Part shown: piece after piece, positions 27,418 through 36,170 of the stretch | Layout of the letters: each line of letters opens with the position of its first letter | How positions within the stretch are numbered: position 1 is the stretch's first letter | From: Alteromonas sp. M12 | GTDB taxonomy: Bacteria > Pseudomonadota > Gammaproteobacteria > Enterobacterales > Alteromonadaceae | Length of the DNA stretch: 64,000 nt | Assembly: GCF_037478005.1 (NCBI RefSeq) | Contig: NZ_CP144164.1 | Location: 372,001 to 436,000 of the forward strand | Reading direction: 5' to 3' | Notes under the pieces: generated by a model | Seen by the model: only the letters and a program-made list of their open reading frames with translations | Database searches by the model: none | Told to the model about the DNA's origin: nothing | Position numbers and translations under genes: made by a program

Positions 27418-30400
27418 TGGGGTGCTTTGTTGTGGGGTTGGTTCGGATTTGGATAGGCGTGCTTTGATCCATCTAAACGGTAATCTAATATCTTCCAATA
27501 TCAGGTACATGCTTGGAATCAGAACCAAGGTCACTATGGTGGCGTACATTACGGCGAAGCCTAGTGCGATGGCCATGGGCACTACCATCCGGGCTTGCAT
27601 GCTGGTTTCGAACATGATTGGCAATACCCCCACAAAAGTGGTGATCGAGGTTAATGTGATTGCTCTGAAACGAGCACAACCTGCGTCCAGTACTGCTTGT
27701 TTTATATGAATGCCTTCTTTGCGTCTGGAATTAATAAAATCTGTCATTAACAATGAATCGTTGATTACTACCCCTGCTGCAGCAATGAGCCCAAAGGTCG
27801 ACATGGTGCTAAGGTCAACGCCAAAGAAAAAGTGGCCCCATATTGCTCCTGTAAAACTAAATGGAATCACCATCAATATCATAAAGGGCTGCATGTAACT
27901 TTTCAGCGGCACGGCCAATAGAATATACATCATGATTAAGCCGGCAATGAAAAACAGTATTTGTTCATTTTGCTGGGCTTGGGTTTCTTCTATCGCACCA
28001 CCTAATTCGGTTTTCACCGATGGGAAAAATTTCTGCATTTCAGGCAGTAAGTTTTCAGCAATTCTTTCGACTACGGCATTGGGTTCTACCGCTTCTTCGT
28101 CGATATTGCCATATACATAAACGCTTCTATAGCCGCCTTCTCTGCGGATGTAACTGATACCGGGCATTTCTTCTAAACTTACCACGTCACCTAACATCAC
28201 TTCTTTACCAGAAGGTGTGGTGATGACGGCGTATTTTAGTTCGGCAAATCGCTCCCGAGTCAGCCTAGGGTAGCGGACCATAACTCTCACTTCTTCACCA
28301 TTACGAATGACGCGTTGGGCTTCGCCGCCATAGAAGCTGGCACCCACTTGGTTGGCGATAGATGAAAGATCCAAGCCTAAATCGTAGGCCACTGGTAATA
28401 GTGTCATCTGGATTTCTTTACTGGCAGGATCGATAGTTGAGCTAATATCGAATAAGCCTTTTTCTTGTTGCAATAGCTCAATGAATTTTCGTCCAGCGGC
28501 ATTGAGGGTCTCAATGTCGGGGCCAAATAATAAGTAGCCAAAGTCACCATCACCGCCACCTTCAGCGAAGGGGTCATCTCTAATCGTAAATGACTTCATG
28601 CCCGGAATTTCAGGTATTTCCGCACGCCATCTTCTTGCCAATTCAAAGGTATCAAAGGGACGTTGTTCTTCTGGCACTAGTGCAACCATAATCCGACCTT
28701 CGGTGCGACCATCGTTAAATGAAAGCGTGTCTCTGACCAAGCCAGAGCCGTATTCATCTATCACGTCGTTCTCCACTTTCTGGACAACTTTTTCGATAAG
28801 TTTTAATGCCTCTATGGTCGCTGTATCTGAAACGGTTTCATTCATTTCTATGCGAATACTAGGGAAATCATGTGGTACAGATGGCGATGGAACCATGCGT
28901 ACAAAGTTGCCGGAAATTAGCCCAACACTGGTCAGCAACAAGGCAATAAAGGTACCAAATACTGCCCAGCGGAAGCGTGTACTGACTTCAATGAAGTTAC
29001 GGTATGGGCCGTTAACAAAGCCAAAAAATCGGCTATTAAATCTATCTCGCCAACTGCCTGCTTTGATAGGTTTAAAATTGGTATGGGCTAGGTGGGCCGG
29101 CAAGATTAATTTTGATTCAACTAAGCTAAAGGCTAAACAAAATATGGCTACACCGGCGATGTTCCACATCATAGTGCCTAAAAACCCACTGCCTTGGGTG
29201 AATGGTACGAATACAGCTATGGTGGTCAGTACTCCGAAGGTGGCTGGGGTGGCTACCCGCATTGTACCTCTAACCACATTTTCGACCCCTCCGCCGTGTT
29301 TTTCTATTTCGGTATAGGCACTTTCACCTATTACTATGGCGTCATCTACGACTATGCCCAGTACCATAATAAACGCAAACAACGATAGCACGTTGATGCT
29401 AATGCCAAACATGCTCATGGTTAAAATAGCGCCCAAGAAACACACGGGCAGACCAATCATTACCCATAATGCAAGCCTGAAACGTAGGAACAGGGTCAAC
29501 ATGAATGCAACTAAAATCGAACCTTGAAACAGGTTGCTGAGCATCATATTTAATCGTTCGGTAACGTATTTGGTCATATCAACTAAGATTTTTAGTTCCA
29601 AGCCCTCGGGTAAGGATTTATTGCGTTCTTTAACGTAGGCTTTTACCGATTCTGCCACGGGGATCATGTTTTGATCTTTAGTGGCCTTCACCGACATGTA
29701 AATGGCGTTCTGGCCAGAAAAACTAAAGTAGCGTTCGCCTTCGGTGAAACCATCTTGAATAATGGCCACGTCTTCAAGCAAAACTTGGGCGCCGTTGTTG
29801 CCTATTTTAATTGGGATACGGCGGAACTCATCCCCTTTATAGAATTGGTTTTCCACCCGCACAGAAATGATGCCGGTGTCGGTGCGTAGTTGGCCGGCCG
29901 AATAATTGGCTGAAAAACGCTGAATCGCCAGACGAATATCGTCTAGGGTTATGTTGTATTTGCGTAATTGGTCGGGCTGAATTTCAACCGCAATTTCGTC
30001 ATCTGGGGCATATAGGTCAACCAAAGACACATTGGATAATTGCAGCAATTCGTTTTCGATATCTTTGGCTAGTGGTTTCAAGTCCTTTAAGCTTGAATCG
30101 CCGACAATTGCCATTTCTATGACGTCTTGATTAAATTCTTCTTGATAAACCGTGACCGGTTCCATACCCGCTGGAAACGTGGCGATGCCATCCACACGCA
30201 ACTTAACTTTGTCGAGCACATCAGATAGTTGCTCATCAGGATCGATTTCTAAGGACACTCGTCCACTGTTTCTAAATGCTCTAGAAACACTACGTTTAAT
30301 TTCGGTGACATCTTTTAAGGCTTCATCAATCTTAATCAGAATACCTTCTTCAATTTCTTGCGGGGACGCACCAGGGTAATTGGCTTGAATCGAAATAAAG

Positions 30401-30549
30401 TTTACTTCAATACTGGGGAACATTTGTCTGGGTAGCGAGAAGTACGTGACTGCACCCATGATAGCGATAAAAATCATCAGCAAATTGGCGGCTACTGCGT
30501 TATTCGCAAAATAGGCGATTAGTCCCGTCTGTTTGGCTTCATTTGTCAT
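27415..30549 (-). CDS. RND efflux pump, inner-membrane permease
   Basis: A proton-driven multidrug/hydrophobe efflux permease of 1044 residues with twelve membrane helices. Start motif AYFANNAVAANLLMIFI (about 12-28). TM4 carries the proton-relay acid pair in GIVVDDAIVIGESAYTEIEK (about 396-415), and the C-terminal half has FGLIAAAGVVINDSLLMTDFIN. This is a HAE-type rather than heavy-metal-type pump; the substrate cannot be deduced. It follows its adaptor by 10 bp on the same strand. The stop TAG at 27417-27415 is formed by the ATAG/GTAG foot of the adjacent palindrome, after the Pro/Gln tail PTPQQSTP. Confidence 0.9.
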   Translation of the reverse strand: MTNEAKQTGLIAYFANNAVAANLLMIFIAIMGAVTYFSLPRQMFPSIEVNFISIQANYPGASPQEIEEGILIKIDEALKDVTEIKRSVSRAFRNSGRVSLEIDPDEQLSDVLDKVKLRVDGIATFPAGMEPVTVYQEEFNQDVIEMAIVGDSSLKDLKPLAKDIENELLQLSNVSLVDLYAPDDEIAVEIQPDQLRKYNITLDDIRLAIQRFSANYSAGQLRTDTGIISVRVENQFYKGDEFRRIPIKIGNNGAQVLLEDVAIIQDGFTEGERYFSFSGQNAIYMSVKATKDQNMIPVAESVKAYVKERNKSLPEGLELKILVDMTKYVTERLNMMLSNLFQGSILVAFMLTLFLRFRLALWVMIGLPVCFLGAILTMSMFGISINVLSLFAFIMVLGIVVDDAIVIGESAYTEIEKHGGGVENVVRGTMRVATPATFGVLTTIAVFVPFTQGSGFLGTMMWNIAGVAIFCLAFSLVESKLILPAHLAHTNFKPIKAGSWRDRFNSRFFGFVNGPYRNFIEVSTRFRWAVFGTFIALLLTSVGLISGNFVRMVPSPSVPHDFPSIRIEMNETVSDTATIEALKLIEKVVQKVENDVIDEYGSGLVRDTLSFNDGRTEGRIMVALVPEEQRPFDTFELARRWRAEIPEIPGMKSFTIRDDPFAEGGGDGDFGYLLFGPDIETLNAAGRKFIELLQQEKGLFDISSTIDPASKEIQMTLLPVAYDLGLDLSSIANQVGASFYGGEAQRVIRNGEEVRVMVRYPRLTRERFAELKYAVITTPSGKEVMLGDVVSLEEMPGISYIRREGGYRSVYVYGNIDEEAVEPNAVVERIAENLLPEMQKFFPSVKTELGGAIEETQAQQNEQILFFIAGLIMMYILLAVPLKSYMQPFMILMVIPFSFTGAIWGHFFFGVDLSTMSTFGLIAAAGVVINDSLLMTDFINSRRKEGIHIKQAVLDAGCARFRAITLTSITTFVGVLPIMFETSMQARMVVPMAIALGFAVMYATIVTLVLIPSMYLILEDIRLPFRWIKARLSKSEPTPQQSTP

Positions 30550-30559
30550 AATATTCGGC

Positions 30560-31726
30560 CTACTGGTTCGGTTGCTGGGCGACTAAATCGTCATCTTTTG
30601 GATCGCTAGACAGGCGTACTTCCATGTTTTTCTGAGGATATTCTGGAATAGTAGTAACAACGCGATCTTGATTGTCTAAACCACTTTTTAATATAAAGTG
30701 CGCGCCCTCTTCGCGAATAATCTGCACTGGTTTGGGTTGTAACCTGTTGTCTTTATCAACGACCCACACCGTTTTATTGGTGACCAAGTCTTGTTGTAGG
30801 CGGTATACATTTTCTAATACCTGACCGGAAATGTTGACCTCTACATAACTACCAAATTTCAAGGCTGGGACTTGGCTTTTCAAGCCATAAGGGTCATCTA
30901 TTCTAACCACGATATGGCTCATTCTGGTGGATTGATCGATAACCCCAGTATCACGTTCAATTTTGCCCACACGGGTAAAGGTTTTTGCACCCTTGATAAT
31001 CACCACTGCATCTTGGTTTTCTAAGTTGGTCGGCAGAAAAGCGCTATCGAATCCAGCAATTGGGAACAAAATCTCCGCCGCTTCGATACTGTTTAAAGTG
31101 CCTGCTTGGGTGCCACTGCTTATGTATTCTCCAAGGCCAATGGAGCGTTCGATGACGAGCGCATCATAAGGAGCGGTCACTTCGCAATTGTCTAAATCAC
31201 GCTGCGCTATTTTCATTCTTGCTTGCGCAGATTTTAGGGCAGCTTGGGCACTCATCACTTGCGGTTTACGTAGGTACAAGTCACTCACTTGACTTGATGG
31301 GAAGTTTTTCGCTTCTTGTTTTGCTACTTCGGCGCGGGCTTGTTCTTCAATTAATGCTGCCTGGGCTTGGGTATATTCCGCTTCTGCTTGCAATAGCGCG
31401 GCTTCGTAGGTGTCTTTTTCGATGCTAAATAAAACTTCGCCGCGTTTGACTAGTCCACCGGCAACAAATTTAGGGTTCCAGCTGGTCACTTCACCTGATA
31501 CCTGAGCAGACAAATTAGTACTTTCTAGCGGTGTGACTTCACCAAAACTATGAATCAAAACCTGATAATTCATGGATTCTGCAGGAATAATATTGACCAG
31601 AGGTCGAGTATCTACTTTTTCTTCTGCTGATTCTTCTTTACCTGATGCGCCAATTATTATCATAGCGCCAATTCCCAAACCAACTACACCAATAAATAGC
31701 AGGGCTCTAATCCATGTATTATTCAT
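30560..31726 (-). CDS. RND periplasmic adaptor (membrane fusion protein)
   Basis: The 388-residue partner of the RND permease downstream. One N-terminal membrane helix (about 8-26), then the lipoyl half-motifs (LSAQVSGEVTSWNPKFVAGGLVKRGEVLFSIE near 71-102, and the return half VTAPYDALVIERSIGLGEYIS near 188-208). Between them is an Ala/Gln/Glu-rich alpha-hairpin, with beta-barrel and membrane-proximal domains after. No outer-membrane channel gene is adjacent, so a shared TolC is expected. ATG at 31726 is preceded by GTGAG. Confidence 0.88.
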   Translation of the reverse strand: MNNTWIRALLFIGVVGLGIGAMIIIGASGKEESAEEKVDTRPLVNIIPAESMNYQVLIHSFGEVTPLESTNLSAQVSGEVTSWNPKFVAGGLVKRGEVLFSIEKDTYEAALLQAEAEYTQAQAALIEEQARAEVAKQEAKNFPSSQVSDLYLRKPQVMSAQAALKSAQARMKIAQRDLDNCEVTAPYDALVIERSIGLGEYISSGTQAGTLNSIEAAEILFPIAGFDSAFLPTNLENQDAVVIIKGAKTFTRVGKIERDTGVIDQSTRMSHIVVRIDDPYGLKSQVPALKFGSYVEVNISGQVLENVYRLQQDLVTNKTVWVVDKDNRLQPKPVQIIREEGAHFILKSGLDNQDRVVTTIPEYPQKNMEVRLSSDPKDDDLVAQQPNQ

Positions 31727-31866
31727 ACTAACTCACATTTTTATTTTTATACTTTATGGGCATCTGTTTGCTGTACCTGTCGTTTTCAGACCAACACTCA
31801 CAAATCAACTACTTCACACCTAAGGTCTTCTCAAAACAGCGATTAACCGTTTTGAAGAATGCCTGA

Positions 31867-32067
31867 TTATCTTTCACTGTTTTAAAGGCCGACAATCTTA
31901 CCTTGTCTAATGGCAATAAAGAAGATTTTACCTTAGCTGATTTGTTAAAATATGTGTCTTAACTTGTAACCTTGGCAACAATCGTTGGTACGCTCGGAAT
32001 TACCATTGGGTTTAAACACAAAGTAAAGGGCAAAATCGTACTCAGAGAATTTGCAAAAGTAAGGTAG
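31867..32067 (+). pseudogene. Possible relic of a small protein gene (one in-frame stop, no start)
   Basis: In one + strand frame, 31 codons read LSFTVLKADNLTLSNGNKED..., then TAA at 31960-31962. The same frame continues for 34 more codons (LVTLATIVGTLGITIGFKH... to REFAKVR) before TAG at 32065. The second part has a hydrophobic stretch followed by a basic end, like a small membrane protein. No start codon with a ribosome binding site precedes either part. Otherwise the 375 bp between the RND adaptor and the DsrE-like gene show nothing I can name. This could be chance. Confidence 0.2.
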
Positions 32068-32101
32068 AATTTGTCACTTATTCGAATTGGGAGTGAAAAG
32101 G

Positions 32102-32665
32102 TTGAAACAGTTTATTCTAATGTTGGGTGTTTTGGTGGTCTGTTGGCAAGGTGGCTTAACTGAAAGTGTCGCAGCTGAAAGCAAAAAGGCGGAAGTGTTT
32201 AGCTCTGGTCCTGTGATCCATAATTTCGGGAAACACGCAAAAGTGCAAATTGATCAAACTTTTGATAGCGATACTAAATTCAAAGTGGCATTTGACGTGA
32301 GTAAAGTCAGTGGCGAGAAGAAGCTTAACCGTCACTTTGGTAGTTTAGCTCGGTTTATCAATATGCTGGTGGCTAACGGCGCAAAGCAAGAAAACATTCA
32401 ATTGGCTTTGGTAGTACATGGCCGCGCGGGTAACGATTTACTTAATCCAACAGCCTATAAAAAACGTTTTGCTACCGACAACCCTAATCATCCGTTGATC
32501 ACTGAGCTGTTAAAAAACAATGTTCAAGTGTTCTTATGTGGCCAGTCAGCCGCCTTTGATGAGATTGCCAATCAAGATCTGATAGACGGAGTTCAAATGT
32601 CGCTTTCAGCTATGACGGCTCATGCCTTGTTGAATCAGCAAGGGTATTCACTTAATCCATTTTAA
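32102..32665 (+). CDS. DsrE-like periplasmic protein
   Basis: 187 residues: a signal peptide (hydrophobic VLVVCWQGGLTESVAA region) followed by a DsrE/DsrF-fold domain. Recognisable pieces are VAFDVSK, RFINMLVANGA, IQLALVVHG and VFLCGQSA with the Cys near the end of the central strand. Related soluble proteins take part in sulfur relay, but exported members are of unknown function. I start at TTG 32102, which follows GGGAG by eight bases; in-frame GTG 32093 and TTG 32087 lie on or before that ribosome binding site. It reads away from the RND operon and stands alone. Confidence 0.72.
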   Translation: MKQFILMLGVLVVCWQGGLTESVAAESKKAEVFSSGPVIHNFGKHAKVQIDQTFDSDTKFKVAFDVSKVSGEKKLNRHFGSLARFINMLVANGAKQENIQLALVVHGRAGNDLLNPTAYKKRFATDNPNHPLITELLKNNVQVFLCGQSAAFDEIANQDLIDGVQMSLSAMTAHALLNQQGYSLNPF

Positions 32666-32752
32666 ACTTTTGCTTTTTAGTTGTTTAAATGTATAAATAT
32701 TAGCCGGACAAATTTTGTTCGTTAACAAATAGTAAGTAGTGATTGGACGTTT

Positions 32753-33748
32753 GTGAGTAGTAGAAGTTTTAGTTTAACTGTGAATTCAGCGTATTTGGCA
32801 ATTTGTATTGCGGTTTGTTTTATTGCACTGAATACACTTAGTGGTTTGATAGTAAGTCCTAACTCAATTTCTAATGTAGAGCAGGTTAGAGATGTTGGGG
32901 CTGCGTTAGGGTTGCCAATAATTGGCGCTTTTAGCTACCTTATTTTGCCGTTGATTATTTCAATTGCCTATAAAGAAGTCTTAAAAAATGCGCAAAATTG
33001 CGGCTTGTCACTTAACGAGTCGAGCATCATTGCGAATAAAATCAGCCAAATTCCCCGTAAAGTATTCCTATTCAGCCTGATTGCTGGCTTCGTTATTATG
33101 TTCAGCTATTTATATAGCGAGCGTCTTTTTTACATAGAAGAATTGGGCTTTGAAGGTAACCTCAAACGTTTTCCTTTGATTTTACAGACATGGTGGATGT
33201 GGACAGGTATCTGTTTAGCTATTGCAGTAATTCTGCGTAATACGCACATTATTGATAAGTTCATTGTTGAACATTTAACTGTAGAGCTGTTTCGAAGCCA
33301 TCACTCTTATCCTTTTTCTAAAGCGGTTTTTTGGAATGCATTGTTCTTTTCTATCGGTCTGTCACTAGTACCATTACTGTGGATTGGCGGGGAACCTCAA
33401 TTTAAAGACTTTATCATGGCCGGAACGGTCTTTTTAATCCTAATTAACCTGACCTTTTATCCACTGCTGCGAATCAAACAAATAAAAAGTAGTACTTTTG
33501 AAACCCTCAAAGCAGCTAATCAATATGAGTGGCATTTTTCGGAGATGACACCCCATGTCAGTTTTGAAAAGTTAACGCCACGTGAACGAGATCTGATTTT
33601 AAGTGATACAGAACGCCTACATAACACCCCACCAAAAAAATGGGCAAATGCCTTTCAATTGATAGTACGAGTCACCATATTAATATCTATTCCATTGTTG
33701 ACTTGGGCTGGCTTTCAACTAATCAACAAATCGCTGTTTTTCGCCTAA
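32753..33748 (+). CDS. Seven-helix membrane protein of unknown function
   Basis: 331 residues from GTG 32753. About seven hydrophobic segments (near residues 11-33, 49-70, 97-117, 144-160, 191-212, 219-240 and 303-325). A cytoplasmic or periplasmic soluble region between the last two helices (about 245-300) contains EMTPHVSFEKLTPRERDLI. I recognise no family motif. It lies 87 bp after the DsrE-like gene on the same strand and 176 bp before the ATP-grasp gene, with no shared promoter evidence. Confidence 0.65.
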   Translation: MSSRSFSLTVNSAYLAICIAVCFIALNTLSGLIVSPNSISNVEQVRDVGAALGLPIIGAFSYLILPLIISIAYKEVLKNAQNCGLSLNESSIIANKISQIPRKVFLFSLIAGFVIMFSYLYSERLFYIEELGFEGNLKRFPLILQTWWMWTGICLAIAVILRNTHIIDKFIVEHLTVELFRSHHSYPFSKAVFWNALFFSIGLSLVPLLWIGGEPQFKDFIMAGTVFLILINLTFYPLLRIKQIKSSTFETLKAANQYEWHFSEMTPHVSFEKLTPRERDLILSDTERLHNTPPKKWANAFQLIVRVTILISIPLLTWAGFQLINKSLFFA

Positions 33749-33924
33749 CGCCAAGTGAGTTAGACCGCAGTGTGAAAGTTGCTTGTCTAAAGTAACACGC
33801 TATTGCAACAGTGGTTTCTAACAAAATTTTAACAATGCTGGTGAAGGCGTAGATTCTTAGTTACCCTAAATCCTGCGTTTCAACCTAATAACCTATGTAT
33901 TTGCAATTACTCGGAGGATAACCG

Positions 33925-34797
33925 ATGCGAAAAGTAGCAATTTTATCGACTGACGATCTGGAAGATTTTTTCGTTTACGATCACCTAGCTTACGAGCCTC
34001 TGGCAGAAATGGGCTGGGAAGCAGTTGAAATTTCTTGGCATGCAGACGGTACCAACTGGGATGACTACGAAGTGGTGATAATTCGCAGTACATGGGATTA
34101 TCAAAATAACGCCGATGCCTTTTTAGCGCGTTTACAACAAATAGACAGCAGCACAGCAAAACTAGAGAACAGTTTAGCGTTGGTACAGTGGAATATCCGT
34201 AAAGACTATTTAAAGTCACTTGAAGCCAAGGGCGTGGGGATAGTACCTACTATCTGGTGTGACACTTTCGATTTAGCATTTATGAAAGGTGCTTTTGAAC
34301 AATTTAATAGCCGAGAAATCGTCGTCAAACCTTTAGTCAGTGCAAATGCCGATTACACCTATCGTTTGTCGCTCGAATCTGTGGTGGAAGAGCAAGAAGG
34401 TTTGACTGAGGTATTTTCCACTCGTCCATTTATGATCCAACCTTTTTTAAAGAGTGTGATTAACGAAGGCGAATATTCATTGTTTTATTTTAACGGACAA
34501 TACAGTCATTGCATTGTTAAAGTGCCCAAACAAAATGATTTTCGAGTGCAAGAAGAACATGGTGGACAACTTCGAAGTGTAGAAGCCGACGAACATATAT
34601 TAGCGAGCGCACAAAAGGTGTTAGCAGCCTTACCGGAAATGCCGTTGTATGCCCGTATCGACCTAGTTAAATACAAAGACACCTACGTGACAATGGAAGT
34701 TGAATTGATTGAACCCTCATTGTATTTCAATATGGATGTGGACTCTGCACAACGCTTTGCCGATGGTTTTGTGGATAAATATGGCCGAGGCAACTAG
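33925..34797 (+). CDS. Stand-alone ATP-grasp enzyme
   Basis: 290 residues with the ATP-grasp fold of RimK/DcsG-like proteins, which join a carboxylate to an amine or other nucleophile using ATP. The N-terminal pre-ATP-grasp domain has VAILSTDDLEDF and VVIIRSTWDY (about 55-64). The ATP-binding part has EIVVKPLVSANADYTYRL (about 131-148) and PFMIQPFLKSVINEGEYSLFYF. The C-terminal metal-binding end reads ARIDLVK then VEVELIEPSLYF (about 268-279). Strong ribosome binding site GGAGGA at 33912-33917. It converges with the Lrp-type regulator gene and has no biosynthetic neighbours, so the substrate is unknown. Confidence 0.78.
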   Translation: MRKVAILSTDDLEDFFVYDHLAYEPLAEMGWEAVEISWHADGTNWDDYEVVIIRSTWDYQNNADAFLARLQQIDSSTAKLENSLALVQWNIRKDYLKSLEAKGVGIVPTIWCDTFDLAFMKGAFEQFNSREIVVKPLVSANADYTYRLSLESVVEEQEGLTEVFSTRPFMIQPFLKSVINEGEYSLFYFNGQYSHCIVKVPKQNDFRVQEEHGGQLRSVEADEHILASAQKVLAALPEMPLYARIDLVKYKDTYVTMEVELIEPSLYFNMDVDSAQRFADGFVDKYGRGN

Positions 34798-34831
34798 CAA
34801 AATGTTTGCAAGTGATTTAAAGCATTTTGCT
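34796..34831. terminator. Hairpin shared by two convergent genes
   Basis: AGCAAAATG (34796-34804) and CATTTTGCT (34823-34831) are perfectly complementary with an 18-nt loop. The left arm begins in the stop codon of the ATP-grasp gene, and the loop contains the stop of the converging Lrp-type gene. There is no strong T tract; it may still end or separate both transcripts. Confidence 0.45.
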
Positions 34832-35266
34832 GTAATGTCCGTTTTGCTTAACTAAGCGAGTAGTAATTGAAGTGTTAAAACGTAAAACCCCAGGAAGCTT
34901 ACTTAAATCTACTCGCAGCAACTCATCAAAGTCAGTTATGTCCTTGGCTAAAATCTCCAATACATAGTCGAACTCTCCTGTGATTGCGTGACAGGAGCGT
35001 ATCGAAGCGTGCTCAATAATTGCTTGTTCAAATTTCTGGTGTTGGCCAATGTCAATGACCACGTTGACTAGGGCACGAATATTAAGTCCCATGGCTTGTG
35101 GCGATAAAATCGCTGAAAACCCGGTAATTATCTGCTTCTGTTGCAAGGCTTTTACTCTATTCCAGCAGGGAGTTTTGCTCAAACCAATTGAATCGCCAAG
35201 GGTGGCGAAGGACAAACGGCCATCTTCTTCTAGTTTGGAAACGATTTGTTTATCTTTGTCATTCAT
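34817..35266 (-). CDS. Lrp/AsnC-family regulator, probably of tryptophan catabolism
   Basis: 149 residues of standard Lrp/AsnC length. The N-terminal winged helix-turn-helix (DKQIVSKLEEDGRLSF, then LGDSIGLSKTPCWNRVKAL, residues 4-41) is followed by the RAM ligand domain (ALVNVVIDIGQ; CHAITGEFDYVLEILAKD). It is divergent from the tryptophan 2,3-dioxygenase gene, the arrangement described for KynR-type activators that respond to kynurenine. By that parallel it likely activates kynA-kynU and perhaps itself. Candidate sites in the 142-bp intergenic region are listed separately. Confidence 0.85.
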   Translation of the reverse strand: MNDKDKQIVSKLEEDGRLSFATLGDSIGLSKTPCWNRVKALQQKQIITGFSAILSPQAMGLNIRALVNVVIDIGQHQKFEQAIIEHASIRSCHAITGEFDYVLEILAKDITDFDELLRVDLSKLPGVLRFNTSITTRLVKQNGHYSKML

Positions 35267-35283
35267 GGCTTATTCCGACATTC

Positions 35284-35358
35284 GTTCTAATTATTTCTAA
35301 ATAAATGAAACTTTGTTCTAAAAATTGCAAAATATCAAGTAATTCAGGAACAATGTTC
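35284..35358. promoter_or_regulatory. Candidate Lrp/KynR-type operator region
   Basis: Two direct copies of GTTCTAA lie at 35284-35290 and 35315-35321, 31 bp (about three helical turns) apart. A perfect 5-bp-arm palindrome GAACAATGTTC lies at 35348-35358. GTTC occurs in all three, at regular spacing between the divergent regulator and kynA. Lrp-family proteins often bind several degenerate sites on one DNA face. No binding data; inference only. Confidence 0.35.
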
Positions 35359-35408
35359 AAATCCCGATCCATTACCATAAAATCCAAATTAAACGTTTGG
35401 AAAGTCCC

Positions 35409-36170
35409 ATGTACCGACAAAAATACAGCAGTCTATTAGAAAACCCAGAAATTCTTGATTACGGTGCTTATTTGCAATGTGACACCTTACTACAATGCCA
35501 AAAGCCCTTAGATAAATTGTGTAATTCAGACGAACTGCAGTTTCAGATTGTCCATCAAGTTGAAGAGTTATGGATGAAGTTGATGATATTCACACTTATC
35601 GATGTATTGGAGTACATGCAAACTGAACAAAGTCATCGTGTGATTTCGCTCATGAAGCGGGTACACATGCTGCAAAAAATGATGAGCGAACAAATGGACT
35701 TATTGGAAACAATGTCGCCCAAAGAGTATCAACAAATTCGTTTGCAGTTAGGCAATGGTAGTGGCCAGGAGTCTCCTGGCTTTCGTATTTTGGTAAAGAT
35801 TCCTGCGGATCTGTGGACGGTATTTAATAAACACTATATTCAAGACCGAAACACCACTATCGAAGCTATTTACGATAGCCAATATCAGCATGATGATAGC
35901 TATGTGATCGCCGAGAGTTTAGTTGAATTTGATGAATTACTGCAGAAGTTCCGTTGGCAGCATCTGTTCTTGATTCAGCGCACCATCGGCATGGAATCTC
36001 ATTCGTTAAAAGGCCGACCTGTTGATTTATTAAAATCAGGGGCAAGGAATCAATTTTTCCCTGAATTGTGGCAGATACGGAATCAGATGACGGATGCATG
36101 GGGACAGTCTTACGGTAAAGTGAGAGACTCTATCGTGCCAAAACAAGCTACCGGAACCCAAGCAGGGTGA
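35409..36170 (+). CDS. kynA: Tryptophan 2,3-dioxygenase
   Basis: Heme enzyme that opens the indole ring of L-tryptophan to N-formylkynurenine, the first step of the kynurenine pathway; cytoplasmic. 253 residues from ATG 35409; an in-frame TTG at 35397 overlaps the GGAAAG ribosome binding site. The distal-pocket His is H49 in FQIVHQVEELWMKL, and the proximal heme ligand is H185 in RWQHLFLIQRTIG. GSGQESPGFR (about 117-126) is the substrate-carboxylate region. It overlaps the kynureninase gene by four bases (GTGA). Arylformamidase (kynB), the intermediate step, is not in the window. Confidence 0.93.
   Translation: MYRQKYSSLLENPEILDYGAYLQCDTLLQCQKPLDKLCNSDELQFQIVHQVEELWMKLMIFTLIDVLEYMQTEQSHRVISLMKRVHMLQKMMSEQMDLLETMSPKEYQQIRLQLGNGSGQESPGFRILVKIPADLWTVFNKHYIQDRNTTIEAIYDSQYQHDDSYVIAESLVEFDELLQKFRWQHLFLIQRTIGMESHSLKGRPVDLLKSGARNQFFPELWQIRNQMTDAWGQSYGKVRDSIVPKQATGTQAG

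Noticed and set aside
28598..29317. 239-residue + strand open frame opposite the RND permease
   Set aside because: Shadow frame; the - strand gene has full RND motifs and continuous conservation.
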